Of a DNA stretch of 64,000 nucleotides, positions 43,980-52,564 are shown in pieces. The stretch is from Amycolatopsis sp. A133 (GTDB taxonomy: Bacteria; Actinomycetota; Actinomycetes; Mycobacteriales; Pseudonocardiaceae). The notes beneath the pieces are model-generated. The model was given only the letters and a program-made list of their open reading frames with translations, had not been told where the DNA came from and made no database searches. Location of the stretch: assembly GCF_031082405.1 (NCBI RefSeq), contig NZ_JAVHJU010000051.1, positions 186,001 through 250,000 on the forward strand. Direction: 5' to 3'. Position numbers and translations under genes: made by a program. Each line of letters starts with the position of its first letter. Positions within the stretch are counted from its first letter, which is position 1.

Positions 43980-44581
43980 TCCGGGTGCTGCTGGCCGACG
44001 ACCAGGCCATGGTCCGCGGGGCACTGGCCACCGTGCTGGGCCTCGAGAACGACATCGAAGTGGTCGGGCAGGTCGGCTCCGGCGACGAGGTGGTGGCCGC
44101 CGCGCGCGCGGCCAAGCCGGACGTCGCCCTGCTCGACGTCCAGATGCCGGGCAAGGACGGCCTGGCGGCCGCGGCGGACCTGCGGGCCGCACTGCCGTCG
44201 TGCCGGGTGATCATCTGCACGACGTTCGGCCGCCCCGGTTACCTCGCCCGCGCGATGGCGGCGGGCGCGGCCGGGTTCGTCGTGAAGGACGCTCCGCCCG
44301 AGCAGCTCGTCGAGGCCGTCCGGCGGGTCCACAATGGACTCCGCGTGGTCGACCCGGCGCTGGCCGCGGAGTCGCTCGCCACCGGCGCCAGCCCGCTCAC
44401 CGGGCGGGAGCGCGACGTGCTGCGGGCGGCCAGCGACGGCAGCACGGTGGCCGACGTGGCGCGCGCGTTGCACCTTTCGGAAGGCACCGTCCGCAACCAC
44501 CTGTCGGCCGCGATCGGCAAGACCGGCGCCCGGACGCGGGCCGAAGCGGTGCGCGTCGCCGAGGAGCGCGGCTGGCTCTGA
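43976..44581 (+). CDS. DesR/LuxR-type response regulator
   Basis: 201 residues. Receiver domain with the acidic pocket (LLADDQAMVRGAL), phospho-Asp in VALLDVQMPGKDG and Lys in FVVKDAPPEQL; C-terminal LuxR helix-turn-helix (LTGRERDVLRAASDGSTVADVARALHLSEGTVRNHLSAAIGK). TTG start at 43976, coupled to the kinase stop. Likely controls the ABC exporter operon it belongs to. Confidence 0.94.
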   Translation: MIRVLLADDQAMVRGALATVLGLENDIEVVGQVGSGDEVVAAARAAKPDVALLDVQMPGKDGLAAAADLRAALPSCRVIICTTFGRPGYLARAMAAGAAGFVVKDAPPEQLVEAVRRVHNGLRVVDPALAAESLATGASPLTGRERDVLRAASDGSTVADVARALHLSEGTVRNHLSAAIGKTGARTRAEAVRVAEERGWL

Positions 44582-44604
44582 GCGGCCCGCGGCCCTCTGA
44601 CAAG

Positions 44605-45267
44605 ATGGGGCGGGTGGGTACCGCTGAACGCACCAAACCGTCGCGCGCGAGCTGGGTGCGCCGGATCGTCTTCGGCACGGTCCTCATGCTGCTGGCCCTC
44701 GTCGGCGGCACGGCGTTCCGGGTGTGGCAGGTCGCCCGCCAGAACGACCGGACGCCCGCCGACGTCATCGTGGTGCTGGGCGCGGCCCAGTACAACGGGA
44801 AGCCGTCGGACATCTACGCCGCCCGGCTGGAGAAGGCCAAGCAGCTGTACGAGGCCGGGGTCGCGAAGATGATCGTCACCGCGGGCGGGAAGAAGGCCGA
44901 GGACAACTTCACCGAGGCCCGGGCCGGCCAGCTGTGGCTGACCCGGCGCGGCGTGCCGGCGTCGGCGACGCTCGCCGTCGGCGAAGGCAGCGACACGCTG
45001 CGGAGCCTGCGCGCGGTCGCCCAGCAGGTCGAGGCCCGCGGCTGGCGCACGGCGGTGCTCGTCAGCGACCCGTGGCACTCCTTCCGCGCCCGGACGATGG
45101 CCGCCGACCTCGGGCTGGACGCCTGGACCGCGCCGACGCACAGCGGGCCGATCGTCCAGGAACGCGTCACCCAGGTGCGGTACATCGTCCGCGAGACCGG
45201 CGCGCTGCTGTACTACCGGCTGACCAAGACCCCGGCCGACGACCTGTTCGCCACTTTCCTGGGTTGA
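44605..45267 (+). CDS. YdcF/DUF218 envelope protein
   Basis: 220 residues. One N-terminal membrane helix (about 18-38), then the DUF218 domain: DVIVVLGAAQYNGKPSDIYAARLEKAKQLYEAG, IVTAGGKKAED, GSDTLRSLRAV and VSDPWHSFRARTMA. E. coli SanA and YdcF belong here and are linked to envelope integrity. ATG at 44605, with a GTG nine bases on as an alternative. Separate from the two-component operon. Confidence 0.87.
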   Translation: MGRVGTAERTKPSRASWVRRIVFGTVLMLLALVGGTAFRVWQVARQNDRTPADVIVVLGAAQYNGKPSDIYAARLEKAKQLYEAGVAKMIVTAGGKKAEDNFTEARAGQLWLTRRGVPASATLAVGEGSDTLRSLRAVAQQVEARGWRTAVLVSDPWHSFRARTMAADLGLDAWTAPTHSGPIVQERVTQVRYIVRETGALLYYRLTKTPADDLFATFLG

Positions 45268-45300
45268 GAACTTGTCGGTGCACCCGCTTAAGCTGGCCGG

Positions 45301-46581
45301 GTGAACGACGGTTACACCGAGCACGACACCGCCCGCCTGCTGCCGGAGCCGGCGAAGGGGGCGGCGCTGCCCGGCGCGCGGGCGGACGGGCGCAGCGCGT
45401 TCTCCCGCGACCGCGCCCGGGTGCTGCACTCCGCCGCGCTGCGGCGGCTGGCCGGCAAGACCCAGGTGGTCGGGCCGGGTGAGGGCGCCGAGGTCACCGG
45501 CGTCCCGCGCACCCGGCTGACGCACTCGCTGGAGGTCGCCCAGATCGGCCGGGGCATCGCCGACGAGCTGGGCGCGGACCCGGACCTGGTGGACACCGCG
45601 GGGCTGGCGCACGACATCGGGCACCCGCCGTTCGGGCACAACGGCGAGCGCGCGCTCGACGAGGTGGCCGCCGCGTGCGGCGGTTTCGAGGGCAACGCGC
45701 AGACGCTGCGCATCCTCACCCGGCTGGAACCCAAGTTGCTCTCCGCCGAGGGTGACCCGGTGGGGCTCAACCTGACCCGCGCCTGCCTGGACGCGACCAC
45801 GAAGTACCCGTGGCCGCGCAAGCCGGGCCAGGTGAAGTACGGCGTGTACGGCGACGACGTCCCGGTGTTCGAGTGGTTCCGTGCGGGGGCGCCGGCGGAG
45901 CAGCGGTGCCTGGAAGCGCAGATCATGGACTGGGCCGACGACGTCGCGTACTCGGTGCACGACGTCGAGGACGGCGTGCTGGCCGGCCGGATCAAGCTGC
46001 GCGTGCTCGCCCACCCGGACGAGCGCGCGGCCGTCGCCGAGGCCGCCGCCAAGCACTTCTCCGGCCAGTCGGTGTCCACTTTGGAGGATGCGGCGGCGGA
46101 ACTGCTGGCGCTGCCGGTGGTGGCGGCGCTGGCGTCGGCCGAGCCGGACGGTTCGCCGGGCGCCCAGGTCGCGCTCAAACGGCTGACGAGCGAGCTGGTC
46201 GGCCGCTTCACGACCGCGGCGGTCACCGGCACGCGCGAGAAGTCCGGCGAAGGACCGCTGAACCGCTACCGGGCGCGCCTGTGCGTCCCGGAGCAGGTGG
46301 CGGCCGAGGTGGCGCTGCTGAAGGCGCTGGCCCTGCGGTACGTGATGAGCGACCGCCGGCGGCTGGCGATGCAGGAGGGTCAGCGCGAGCTGCTGGCCGA
46401 GCTGGTCCACGCGCTCGCGCGGCGAGCCCCGGAATCGCTCGACCCGCTCTTCGTCCCGGCCTGGAACGCGGCCGCCGACGACGCGGGCCTGCTCCGCGTG
46501 GTCGTCGACCAGGTCGCCTCCCTCACCGACGCCCAGGCCCACGCCTGGTACTCCTGGCACGTCACCCGCCACCACCGCTGA
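45301..46581 (+). CDS. dgt: deoxyguanosinetriphosphate triphosphohydrolase-like protein
   Basis: 426 residues. HD-domain dNTPase. Metal-binding His in TRLTHSLEVAQIGR, HD in VDTAGLAHDIGHPPFGHNGERAL and Asp in MDWADDVAYSVHD. GTG start at 45301. Downstream lies dnaG after an ~11-kb accessory stretch, whereas dgt and dnaG are adjacent in mycobacteria, so the stretch between them looks inserted. Confidence 0.95.
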   Translation: MNDGYTEHDTARLLPEPAKGAALPGARADGRSAFSRDRARVLHSAALRRLAGKTQVVGPGEGAEVTGVPRTRLTHSLEVAQIGRGIADELGADPDLVDTAGLAHDIGHPPFGHNGERALDEVAAACGGFEGNAQTLRILTRLEPKLLSAEGDPVGLNLTRACLDATTKYPWPRKPGQVKYGVYGDDVPVFEWFRAGAPAEQRCLEAQIMDWADDVAYSVHDVEDGVLAGRIKLRVLAHPDERAAVAEAAAKHFSGQSVSTLEDAAAELLALPVVAALASAEPDGSPGAQVALKRLTSELVGRFTTAAVTGTREKSGEGPLNRYRARLCVPEQVAAEVALLKALALRYVMSDRRRLAMQEGQRELLAELVHALARRAPESLDPLFVPAWNAAADDAGLLRVVVDQVASLTDAQAHAWYSWHVTRHHR

Positions 46582-46582
46582 C

Positions 46583-46703
46583 GGGCATCACGCGTGATCA
46601 GAGCGGCTTTTCGCGTGACTGGAGGGGCATCACGCGTGATTGGAGGGGCATCACGGCTGATGCCCCTCCAATCACGGGTGATGCCCGCCTGATCACGGGT
46701 GAT
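46583..46703. repeat. palindrome cluster built on GGCATCACGSGTGAT units
   Basis: Five copies of ATCACG[C/G]GTGAT-like units. Two are perfect 12-bp palindromes (46587-46598, 46629-46640). The centre is a long inverted repeat: arms 46625-46653 and 46658-46686 (29 bp, one mismatch) with a CGGC loop, and TGGAGGGGCATCA as its inner arm. It lies after dgt and before the serpin gene, both rightward, so it is also a candidate terminator. Confidence 0.85.
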
Positions 46704-46810
46704 GCCTCTTTGCGCACGGGCTGCGGGGCGGGTCCGGGGGATTTGTCACCCGTGGATGGAGTTGCGCGTGGCCCCCCGAAGGGGGTTGCCGGTCCGGTAG
46801 TCTCGCCCGC

Positions 46811-47905
46811 ATGGCCACGGACAGCCACCTCCGGTTCGCTCTCGCCGTCCACTCGGCCCTCGGTGCCGGGGGCGGGAACACCTGCTTTTCGCCGTATTCG
46901 GTGGCCAGTGCGCTGACCCTGGCCGCCCGCGCCGCCCGGGGGACGACCCGGGACGAGCTGGTCGCCCTGCTCGGTGACCCCGGTGAGCAGACCACGCTGC
47001 TGCGGGACGCCGCCCAGCTCGTCGACGAGGGCCAGGGCAAGGAACAGCCCGAACTGGCCGTCGCCAACACGCTGTGGGCGGACGACCGGCTCCCGCTCGA
47101 GGACTCCTTCAAGGCCGAACTCGCCGGGTGGCCGGGGGCCGCCGTCGCGAGCGCGCCGTTCGAGCACGAACCCGAAGCCGCTCGCGCGCTGATCAACGAC
47201 GACGTCGGGCGCACCACCCGCGGGCTCATCCCGCAGCTGCTGCCGCCCGGCTCGATCGACTCCGACGTCGCGGCCGTGCTGGTCAACGCCCTCTACCTGA
47301 AGGCCGCCTGGAGACTGCCCTTCCGCGAGGCCAACACCTCCGACGCGCCGTTCCACGCGCCGTCCGGCACCCGGGACGTGCCGACCATGTGGCTCAGCGA
47401 GAACGTCGGTTACGCGCACGCCGGCGGCTGGCAGGCCGTGCAGCTGGCCGCGGCCGGTGGCCTGCAGGCCGTCGTGCTGCTGCCCGACGGCGAGCTCGCC
47501 GAAGCGGAAGCCCGGCTCGACGCGGCAACGCTGACGGGCCTGCTCGGCGAAATCCGCTTCAAGCCGGTGGAACTCGCGCTCCCCAAGGTTTCGCTCGACG
47601 TCTCCAGCAAGCTGGCCGGAGTGCTGCGCGGCCTCGGCGTGCGCACGATGTTCACCGACGACGCCGATCTGAGCGGGCTCACGCCGGATCCGCGGCTGAC
47701 CGTGTCCGAGGTGCTGCACCAGGCCGTGCTGCGCGTCGACGAACAAGGCTTCGAGGGGGCCGCGGCCACGGCGCTGATCATGCGCCTGACCTCGATGATG
47801 ATCGACGACCCGGTCGCCGTCACGGTGGACCGGCCGTTCCTGCTGCTGGTCCGGCACGCCGGGACCGGGGCGCTCTACTTCGTCGCCAGGGTGGTCGAAC
47901 CGTGA
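46811..47905 (+). CDS. serpin (protease inhibitor I4)
   Basis: 364 residues without a signal peptide. Serpin features: N-terminal FSPYSVASALTLAARAARGTTRDEL, the VNALYLKAAWRLPF breach strand, the hinge VDEQGFEGAAATA before the reactive-centre loop (MRLTSMMIDD), and the C-terminal DRPFLLLVRHAGTGALYFVARV. The hinge has Gln-Gly-Phe-Glu-Gly-Ala-Ala-Ala, close to inhibitory serpins, so it should trap a serine or cysteine protease. The target is unknown. Overlaps the next gene (GTGA). Confidence 0.93.
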   Translation: MATDSHLRFALAVHSALGAGGGNTCFSPYSVASALTLAARAARGTTRDELVALLGDPGEQTTLLRDAAQLVDEGQGKEQPELAVANTLWADDRLPLEDSFKAELAGWPGAAVASAPFEHEPEAARALINDDVGRTTRGLIPQLLPPGSIDSDVAAVLVNALYLKAAWRLPFREANTSDAPFHAPSGTRDVPTMWLSENVGYAHAGGWQAVQLAAAGGLQAVVLLPDGELAEAEARLDAATLTGLLGEIRFKPVELALPKVSLDVSSKLAGVLRGLGVRTMFTDDADLSGLTPDPRLTVSEVLHQAVLRVDEQGFEGAAATALIMRLTSMMIDDPVAVTVDRPFLLLVRHAGTGALYFVARVVEP

Positions 47906-49713
47906 GCTTGAAGTCCGAAGCCGTTCCCGAGCTGGTGCCGCCCGCTCCCGAACCGCCCGAAGGGCCGAAGCGCTGGGCGTGGCAGGACTCCGCGATCGCC
48001 GGTGGGTTCCTGCTGTTCACGATCCTGCTCTACAACGGCCTGTGGTTCGACCTCAAGCGCGGCTACCTCTGGAACGGCGGGGCCGACCAGAGCCAGTGGG
48101 AGTGGTACTCGACGGTCGTCGCGAAGGCCGTCCTGCACTTCCAGAACCCGTTCACCACGGACCTGCAGAACTACCCGCACGGCGTCAACATGGCGGCGAA
48201 CGCGGCGATGTTCGGCCTCAACATCCCGCTCGCGCCCCTCACGCTGACCTTCGGTGCGACGCTGACCTGGGCCATCGTGCTCACCGCGGGCCTCGCCGGC
48301 ACCGCGATCGGCTGGTACTGGGTCTTCTCCCGTCACCTGGTGCCGAACCGGACCGCGGCCGCGATCGGCGGTGCGTTCTGCGGCTTCGCGCCGCCGATGA
48401 TCTCGCACGGCAACGCGCACCCGAACTTCGTCGTGCTGTTCGTGCTGCCGTTCATCGCGCTCAAGACCATCCAGATCGCGCACGGCGAACGCCCGGTGCG
48501 CAACGGCATCGTGCTCGGGCTGCTCGTTGCGTGGCAGATCCTGCTGGGCGAAGAACCGCTGGCCATCTTCGCGCTCGCCTTCATCGTGTTCGCGGTCGCG
48601 TACCTCATCCCGCACCGCGCGGAGATCCGCGGCATGCTGGCGCCGCTGGGCAAGGGCATCGGGATCGGGGCGGTCGTCGCCCTCCTGATCGCCGGATTCC
48701 CGTTGTACTGGCAGTTCTTCGGCCCGCAAAGCTTCCATTCGCTGCTGCACGGCTCGGCGGGCAACGACACGGCGGCCTTCACGCGCTTCGCGACGCAGTC
48801 GATCGCCGGTGCGCCCGAGGCCGCCGCGGACGTGTCGATGAACCGCACCGAGGAGAACGCGTTCTTCGGCTGGCCGCTGATCGTGCTCATGGTGGTGCTG
48901 ACGATCTGGCTGTGGCGCGACGTCGTTTCGCGGGCGCTCGCGATCACGATGTACGTGATGGCCCTGCTCTCGCTGGGCATCGAGATCACGGTGGCGCACG
49001 AGGACACCGGTGTCGCCGGCCCGTGGAAGTGGCTGGGCCAGCTGCCGCTGCTCGACTCGCTGCTCGAATCCCGGCTCGCGATGGGCTGCATCCCGGTGGC
49101 GGGCGCGTTACTGGCGATCGCGACGCACCGCGTCTGGACGGCGGCGGCCCGGCAGCCGGCCCCGCCCGACGGCACGCCCGCGTTCCCGCTGAGGATGATC
49201 TGGATCGGCGCGGTCGTGGCCGTGCTGCTGCCGATCGCGCCGACGGAGCTGGTGACCCACCAGCGTCCCCTTTCGCCGCCGTTCTTCGCCGACGGGATCT
49301 GGCGCCAGTACATCGCTCCCGGCGGCTCGCTGGTGCCGGTGCCGCTGCCGAGCACCGGGGAAGCCGAGCCGCTGCACTGGCAGGTCGACGCGGGTCTCGG
49401 CTACCCGATGCCCGAGGGCTACTTCGTCGGCCCCACGTCCCCGGACGACCGCCGCGGCCGGTACGGCGCCGTCCCGCGGCCGACGTCGGACCTGTTCGCG
49501 CAGGTGGAACGCACCGGCCAGGCGGCGGAGGTCACCGAGGGGGACCGCACCCAAGCGCTCGCGGACCTGCGGTACTGGAACGCCGACGTGCTCGTGGTCG
49601 GGCCGCGCCAGAACCAGGAAGCGCTGAAGTCCACTGTGGAACTGCTGCTGCGGAAGCCGGCGGAGTTCGTCGGCGGGGTGTGGATCTGGGACGTCCGCCC
49701 GCTCACGGCGTGA
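47902..49713 (+). CDS. polytopic membrane protein, GT-C glycosyltransferase-like
   Basis: 603 residues. About eleven hydrophobic segments, then a ~150-residue soluble C-terminal domain. After the first helix come acidic-aromatic residues typical of GT-C enzymes (GADQSQWEWYSTVVAKAVLHFQNPF) and YPHGVNMAAN. It would use a polyprenyl-linked sugar outside the membrane, though no acceptor can be named. Translationally coupled to the serpin (GTG overlaps its TGA), which is an odd pairing. Confidence 0.75.
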   Translation: MSLKSEAVPELVPPAPEPPEGPKRWAWQDSAIAGGFLLFTILLYNGLWFDLKRGYLWNGGADQSQWEWYSTVVAKAVLHFQNPFTTDLQNYPHGVNMAANAAMFGLNIPLAPLTLTFGATLTWAIVLTAGLAGTAIGWYWVFSRHLVPNRTAAAIGGAFCGFAPPMISHGNAHPNFVVLFVLPFIALKTIQIAHGERPVRNGIVLGLLVAWQILLGEEPLAIFALAFIVFAVAYLIPHRAEIRGMLAPLGKGIGIGAVVALLIAGFPLYWQFFGPQSFHSLLHGSAGNDTAAFTRFATQSIAGAPEAAADVSMNRTEENAFFGWPLIVLMVVLTIWLWRDVVSRALAITMYVMALLSLGIEITVAHEDTGVAGPWKWLGQLPLLDSLLESRLAMGCIPVAGALLAIATHRVWTAAARQPAPPDGTPAFPLRMIWIGAVVAVLLPIAPTELVTHQRPLSPPFFADGIWRQYIAPGGSLVPVPLPSTGEAEPLHWQVDAGLGYPMPEGYFVGPTSPDDRRGRYGAVPRPTSDLFAQVERTGQAAEVTEGDRTQALADLRYWNADVLVVGPRQNQEALKSTVELLLRKPAEFVGGVWIWDVRPLTA

Positions 49714-49728
49714 GTAGAGTCGGTTCCT

Positions 49729-50268
49729 GTGACCTCTGTGGACGAACAGGGCCGGCTCGAACCGCCCCTCGACGGTGACGAAGCCGCCACGCTCCTCGGC
49801 TTCCTCGACTTCCACCGCGCGACGCTGGCCTGGAAGTGCGCCGGACTCGACGCGGCCGCCATGCGCGCGACGCTCCCGCCGTCCCCGCTGACGCTGGGCG
49901 GGCTGCTCAAGCACCTGGCCTACGTGGAGGACCACTGGTTCTCCCACGTGCTGGCCGGCCGCGAGCGGACGGCCCCGTTCGACGCGGTCGACTGGACCGC
50001 GACGCCCGACTGGGACTGGGATTCCGCCGCCCACGACTCCCCCGGGCAGCTGCGCGGGCTCTGGGAGGACACCGTCGAGCGCTCGCGGGCGGCGGTGCAG
50101 GAGGCGCTGGCGGACGGCGACCTGAGCCGGCGGGCCCGGCGTGCCCGGGGTGACGGCAGCGCGCCGAGCCTGCGCTGGATCCTGGTCCACATGGTCGAGG
50201 AGTACTCCCGGCACAACGGCCACGCCGACTTCCTGCGCGAGTCGATCGACGGCAGCACGGGGGAGTAG
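49729..50268 (+). CDS. DinB/DUF664 family protein
   Basis: 179 residues. Four-helix DinB fold with spaced His residues (LKHLAYVEDHWFSHVL and EEYSRHNGHADFLRE), the usual metal triad. Members bind thiols such as mycothiol or bacillithiol; the reaction is unknown here. GTG at 49729, 15 bases after the membrane-protein stop, so it may belong to that transcript. It converges on the SDR gene with six bases between. Confidence 0.85.
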   Translation: MTSVDEQGRLEPPLDGDEAATLLGFLDFHRATLAWKCAGLDAAAMRATLPPSPLTLGGLLKHLAYVEDHWFSHVLAGRERTAPFDAVDWTATPDWDWDSAAHDSPGQLRGLWEDTVERSRAAVQEALADGDLSRRARRARGDGSAPSLRWILVHMVEEYSRHNGHADFLRESIDGSTGE

Positions 50269-50274
50269 CCGGCC

Positions 50275-50976
50275 TCACCAGGGCGCCGGGGTGCCGTCCC
50301 AGGAGTGGAAACCACCCGTCGGCCCGTCGTCCGGCAGCAGCGCCAGCCGGACCGCGGCCGCCGCCGCTTCGGCCGGGTCGCCGCCTTCGGCTTTCGCCCG
50401 GTCGTTGAGATCGGTCGCCCGCAGGCCCGGGGCCAGCGCGTTCACCTTGAAGCCCGCTTCGGCGAGCTCATGGGCGTAGAACACCGTCAGGGCGTTCAAC
50501 GCCGTTTTCGACGAGCGGTACGCCGCCGACGTGCCCGTGGGCGGGAACTGCGGGCCGGTGCTCCAGGCCAGGGAACCCGTGCCGCTGGAGATGTTCACGA
50601 TCCGGGGCCGCGACGAGCGGCGCAGCGCGGGCAGGAAGGCGTTGGTCACCGCCAGGACGCCGAACAGGTTCGTCTCGTAGGTCCGGCGAAAAGTGTCCAC
50701 ATCGGACTCGCTCGGGGTCGCGCCGCCCAGCAGGACGCCCGCGTTGTTGACCAGGACGTCCAGCTCGCCGATCTCCCGCGCCGCCGCGGCGATCCCGGCG
50801 GCGTCGGTGACGTCGAGGACGACCGGCCGCCCGCCGATCTCCTCGGCCGCCCGCTTGCCTCGTCCGGCGTCGCGCGCTCCTACGTGGACGGTGCCGCCCG
50901 CCGCCACGAGCTGACGGGCGATTTCCTTGCCGATGCCCTTGTTGGCGCCGGTGACCAAAGCCGTGAAACTGTTCAT
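50275..50976 (-). CDS. short-chain dehydrogenase/reductase
   Basis: 233 residues. Classical SDR: cofactor loop TGANKGIGKEIA, NNAG in VLVNNAGVLLGG, catalytic Ser in NISSGTGSL, and Y-x-x-x-K as YRSSKTAL. The ATG at 50976 fits the family; the longer frame to 51093 overlaps the divergent regulator. Its promoter lies in the 69 bases shared with the XRE-type gene, which probably controls it. Confidence 0.92.
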   Translation of the reverse strand: MNSFTALVTGANKGIGKEIARQLVAAGGTVHVGARDAGRGKRAAEEIGGRPVVLDVTDAAGIAAAAREIGELDVLVNNAGVLLGGATPSESDVDTFRRTYETNLFGVLAVTNAFLPALRRSSRPRIVNISSGTGSLAWSTGPQFPPTGTSAAYRSSKTALNALTVFYAHELAEAGFKVNALAPGLRATDLNDRAKAEGGDPAEAAAAAVRLALLPDDGPTGGFHSWDGTPAPW

Positions 50977-51045
50977 GGCATCGACGATGCCGCCGGCGCA
51001 CCCGGCGAACCAGGGACAATCGATACCAGGCAGCGGAGGTCCGAC

Positions 51046-51825
51046 GTGGCGAGGGACGAACTGGCCCGGTTCCTGCGCGATCGGCGCGAGCACCTGCGCC
51101 CGGCCGACGCCGGCCTGCCGGGCGGGCCGCGCCGCCGGACGCCGGGCCTGCGCCGGGAGGAGGTCGCCGGGCTGGCCGCCATGTCCGTCGACTACTACAC
51201 GCGGCTCGAGCAGGGGCGCGGCCCGCGCCCGTCACCGCGGATCCTGGACGCCCTCACCGGCGCGCTGCGGCTGGGCGCGGCCGAGCGGACCCACCTGTTC
51301 CGGCTGGCGGAGGTGCTGCCCGGTCCGGTGCGCCGGGTCCGGCCGCACGTGGTCGAGCTGCTGCACCGGATGCCGGCGGCGGGCGCGATCGTCACCGACG
51401 CCACCTACGACGTCGTGGCGTGGAACCCGCTGGCCGCGGCGTTGCTGGGCGACCTCGCCACCCGCCCCAACCTGGCCCGGCGGCGATTCCTCGGCGGCGG
51501 GCCCTCGGGATCGGGAGCGGAGGAGTTCGCCCGCATCGCCGTCGCCCGCCTGCGCGCGGCCTCGGCGCGCTACCCGCGTGACGAACGGCTGGCCGGGCTG
51601 CTGGCCGAGCTGCGCGTGGGCAGCGGGGAGTTCGCGGAGGTCTGGGACACCCACCCGGTGCACGCGCCGGGCCACCGGCGGAAGACGATCGACCACCCCG
51701 AGCTCGGGCCGATCCGGGTGAACTGCGACGTCCTCGCCGTGCCGGACGACGACCAGCAGGTCGTGTTCATCACGGCGGACCCCGGTTCGCCGTCGGCCAG
51801 GGCCCTGCGCCGGTTGGCGGGCTGA
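51046..51825 (+). CDS. XRE-family regulator with MmyB-like ligand domain
   Basis: 259 residues. N-terminal HTH: RRRTPGLRREEVAGLAAMSVDYYTRLEQGRGPRPS. The C-terminal ~170 residues match the MmyB-like domain (VTDATYDVVAWNPLAAALLGDL, and HPELGPIRVNCDVLAVPDDDQQVVFITADPGS), which binds fatty-acid-like ligands in solved relatives. Such genes usually stand next to an SDR, as here. GTG start at 51046 after GGAGG. Confidence 0.9.
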   Translation: MARDELARFLRDRREHLRPADAGLPGGPRRRTPGLRREEVAGLAAMSVDYYTRLEQGRGPRPSPRILDALTGALRLGAAERTHLFRLAEVLPGPVRRVRPHVVELLHRMPAAGAIVTDATYDVVAWNPLAAALLGDLATRPNLARRRFLGGGPSGSGAEEFARIAVARLRAASARYPRDERLAGLLAELRVGSGEFAEVWDTHPVHAPGHRRKTIDHPELGPIRVNCDVLAVPDDDQQVVFITADPGSPSARALRRLAG

Positions 51826-51863
51826 CCCACCGTCAGCTCCGGTGCTGCGCGACGCGCACATAC

Positions 51864-52463
51864 CTAAAACTGCAAGCCGACCAGCTTGACGAGGAAGCGG
51901 TCGAGCTGCTCGACCGCGGGCGGCCAGGGCAGGTCGGGCTCGTTGATCCGCTGGGCCAGCATGCCGTTGACGGCGGTCCGCAGATCGATGGCGACGGTCG
52001 TGGCGTCGCCGGCCGGGGCGGCGCCCGCATCCATGCACCGCTGGACCGCCTCGGTCGTGCGGGCGACCATGACCTCCTTGAACGGCATGCCGTGCCGCCG
52101 GTGGACCTTGCTCTCGTGCAGCACCTTGTACAGTCCGGGATGCTCCTGGGCCCACGCGGCCTGCGCCAGGATCCGGTCGCGCAGCGCGGCCGCCGGGCCC
52201 GGGGCCGCCGCGGCCGCCTCGTCGCCGACGCCGACGAGTTCTTCGTGGCAGCGCTGCATGGCGGCCAGGACGAGAGCGTCGCGGTCCGGGAAGTGCAGGT
52301 AGACCGACGTCGCCGCAATCGACACCTCGCGCGCGACGGCGCGCAGCGACAACGCCTCGTCGTCGGCGAGCTCGTCGAGCATCCGGACGGCGGCCGTGAC
52401 GATCTCTTCGCGCAGCAACTCGCCTCGGCCGCGGGCGTTCGGCCGGCGTCTGGTCTCTTCCAT
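51864..52463 (-). CDS. TetR-family repressor
   Basis: 199 residues from the ATG at 52463. HTH: LSLRAVAREVSIAATSVYLHFPDRDAL; the C-terminal part belongs to the TetR_C_33-like group. Divergent from a CMD-domain gene with two matching operator palindromes between, so it should repress that gene and itself. A GTG at 52490 would add nine residues and cover one operator half. Confidence 0.9.
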   Translation of the reverse strand: MEETRRRPNARGRGELLREEIVTAAVRMLDELADDEALSLRAVAREVSIAATSVYLHFPDRDALVLAAMQRCHEELVGVGDEAAAAAPGPAAALRDRILAQAAWAQEHPGLYKVLHESKVHRRHGMPFKEVMVARTTEAVQRCMDAGAAPAGDATTVAIDLRTAVNGMLAQRINEPDLPWPPAVEQLDRFLVKLVGLQF

Positions 52464-52492
52464 CGTCGCCCAGTGTAGCTGGACACCCATTG

Positions 52493-52529
52493 CGCTACAG
52501 GTGTAGCGTCATTTGCACTACAGCTGTAG
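52493..52529. promoter_or_regulatory. tandem TetR operators
   Basis: Two dyads of CTACA-SS-TGTAG: one at 52493-52508 (CGCTACA and TGTAGCG arms) and a perfect CTACAGCTGTAG at 52518-52529. Their centres are 23 bp apart, close to two helical turns. They fill the gap between the TetR gene and the CMD gene. Confidence 0.8.
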
Positions 52530-52564
52530 CGCTACGCATGTTGTCCAACTGAGGGAGCACAGTC

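Noticed and set aside
46583..46703. Possible CRISPR array
   Set aside because: Units are palindromic, of both orientations and unevenly spaced, with no constant spacer length and no cas genes in the window.
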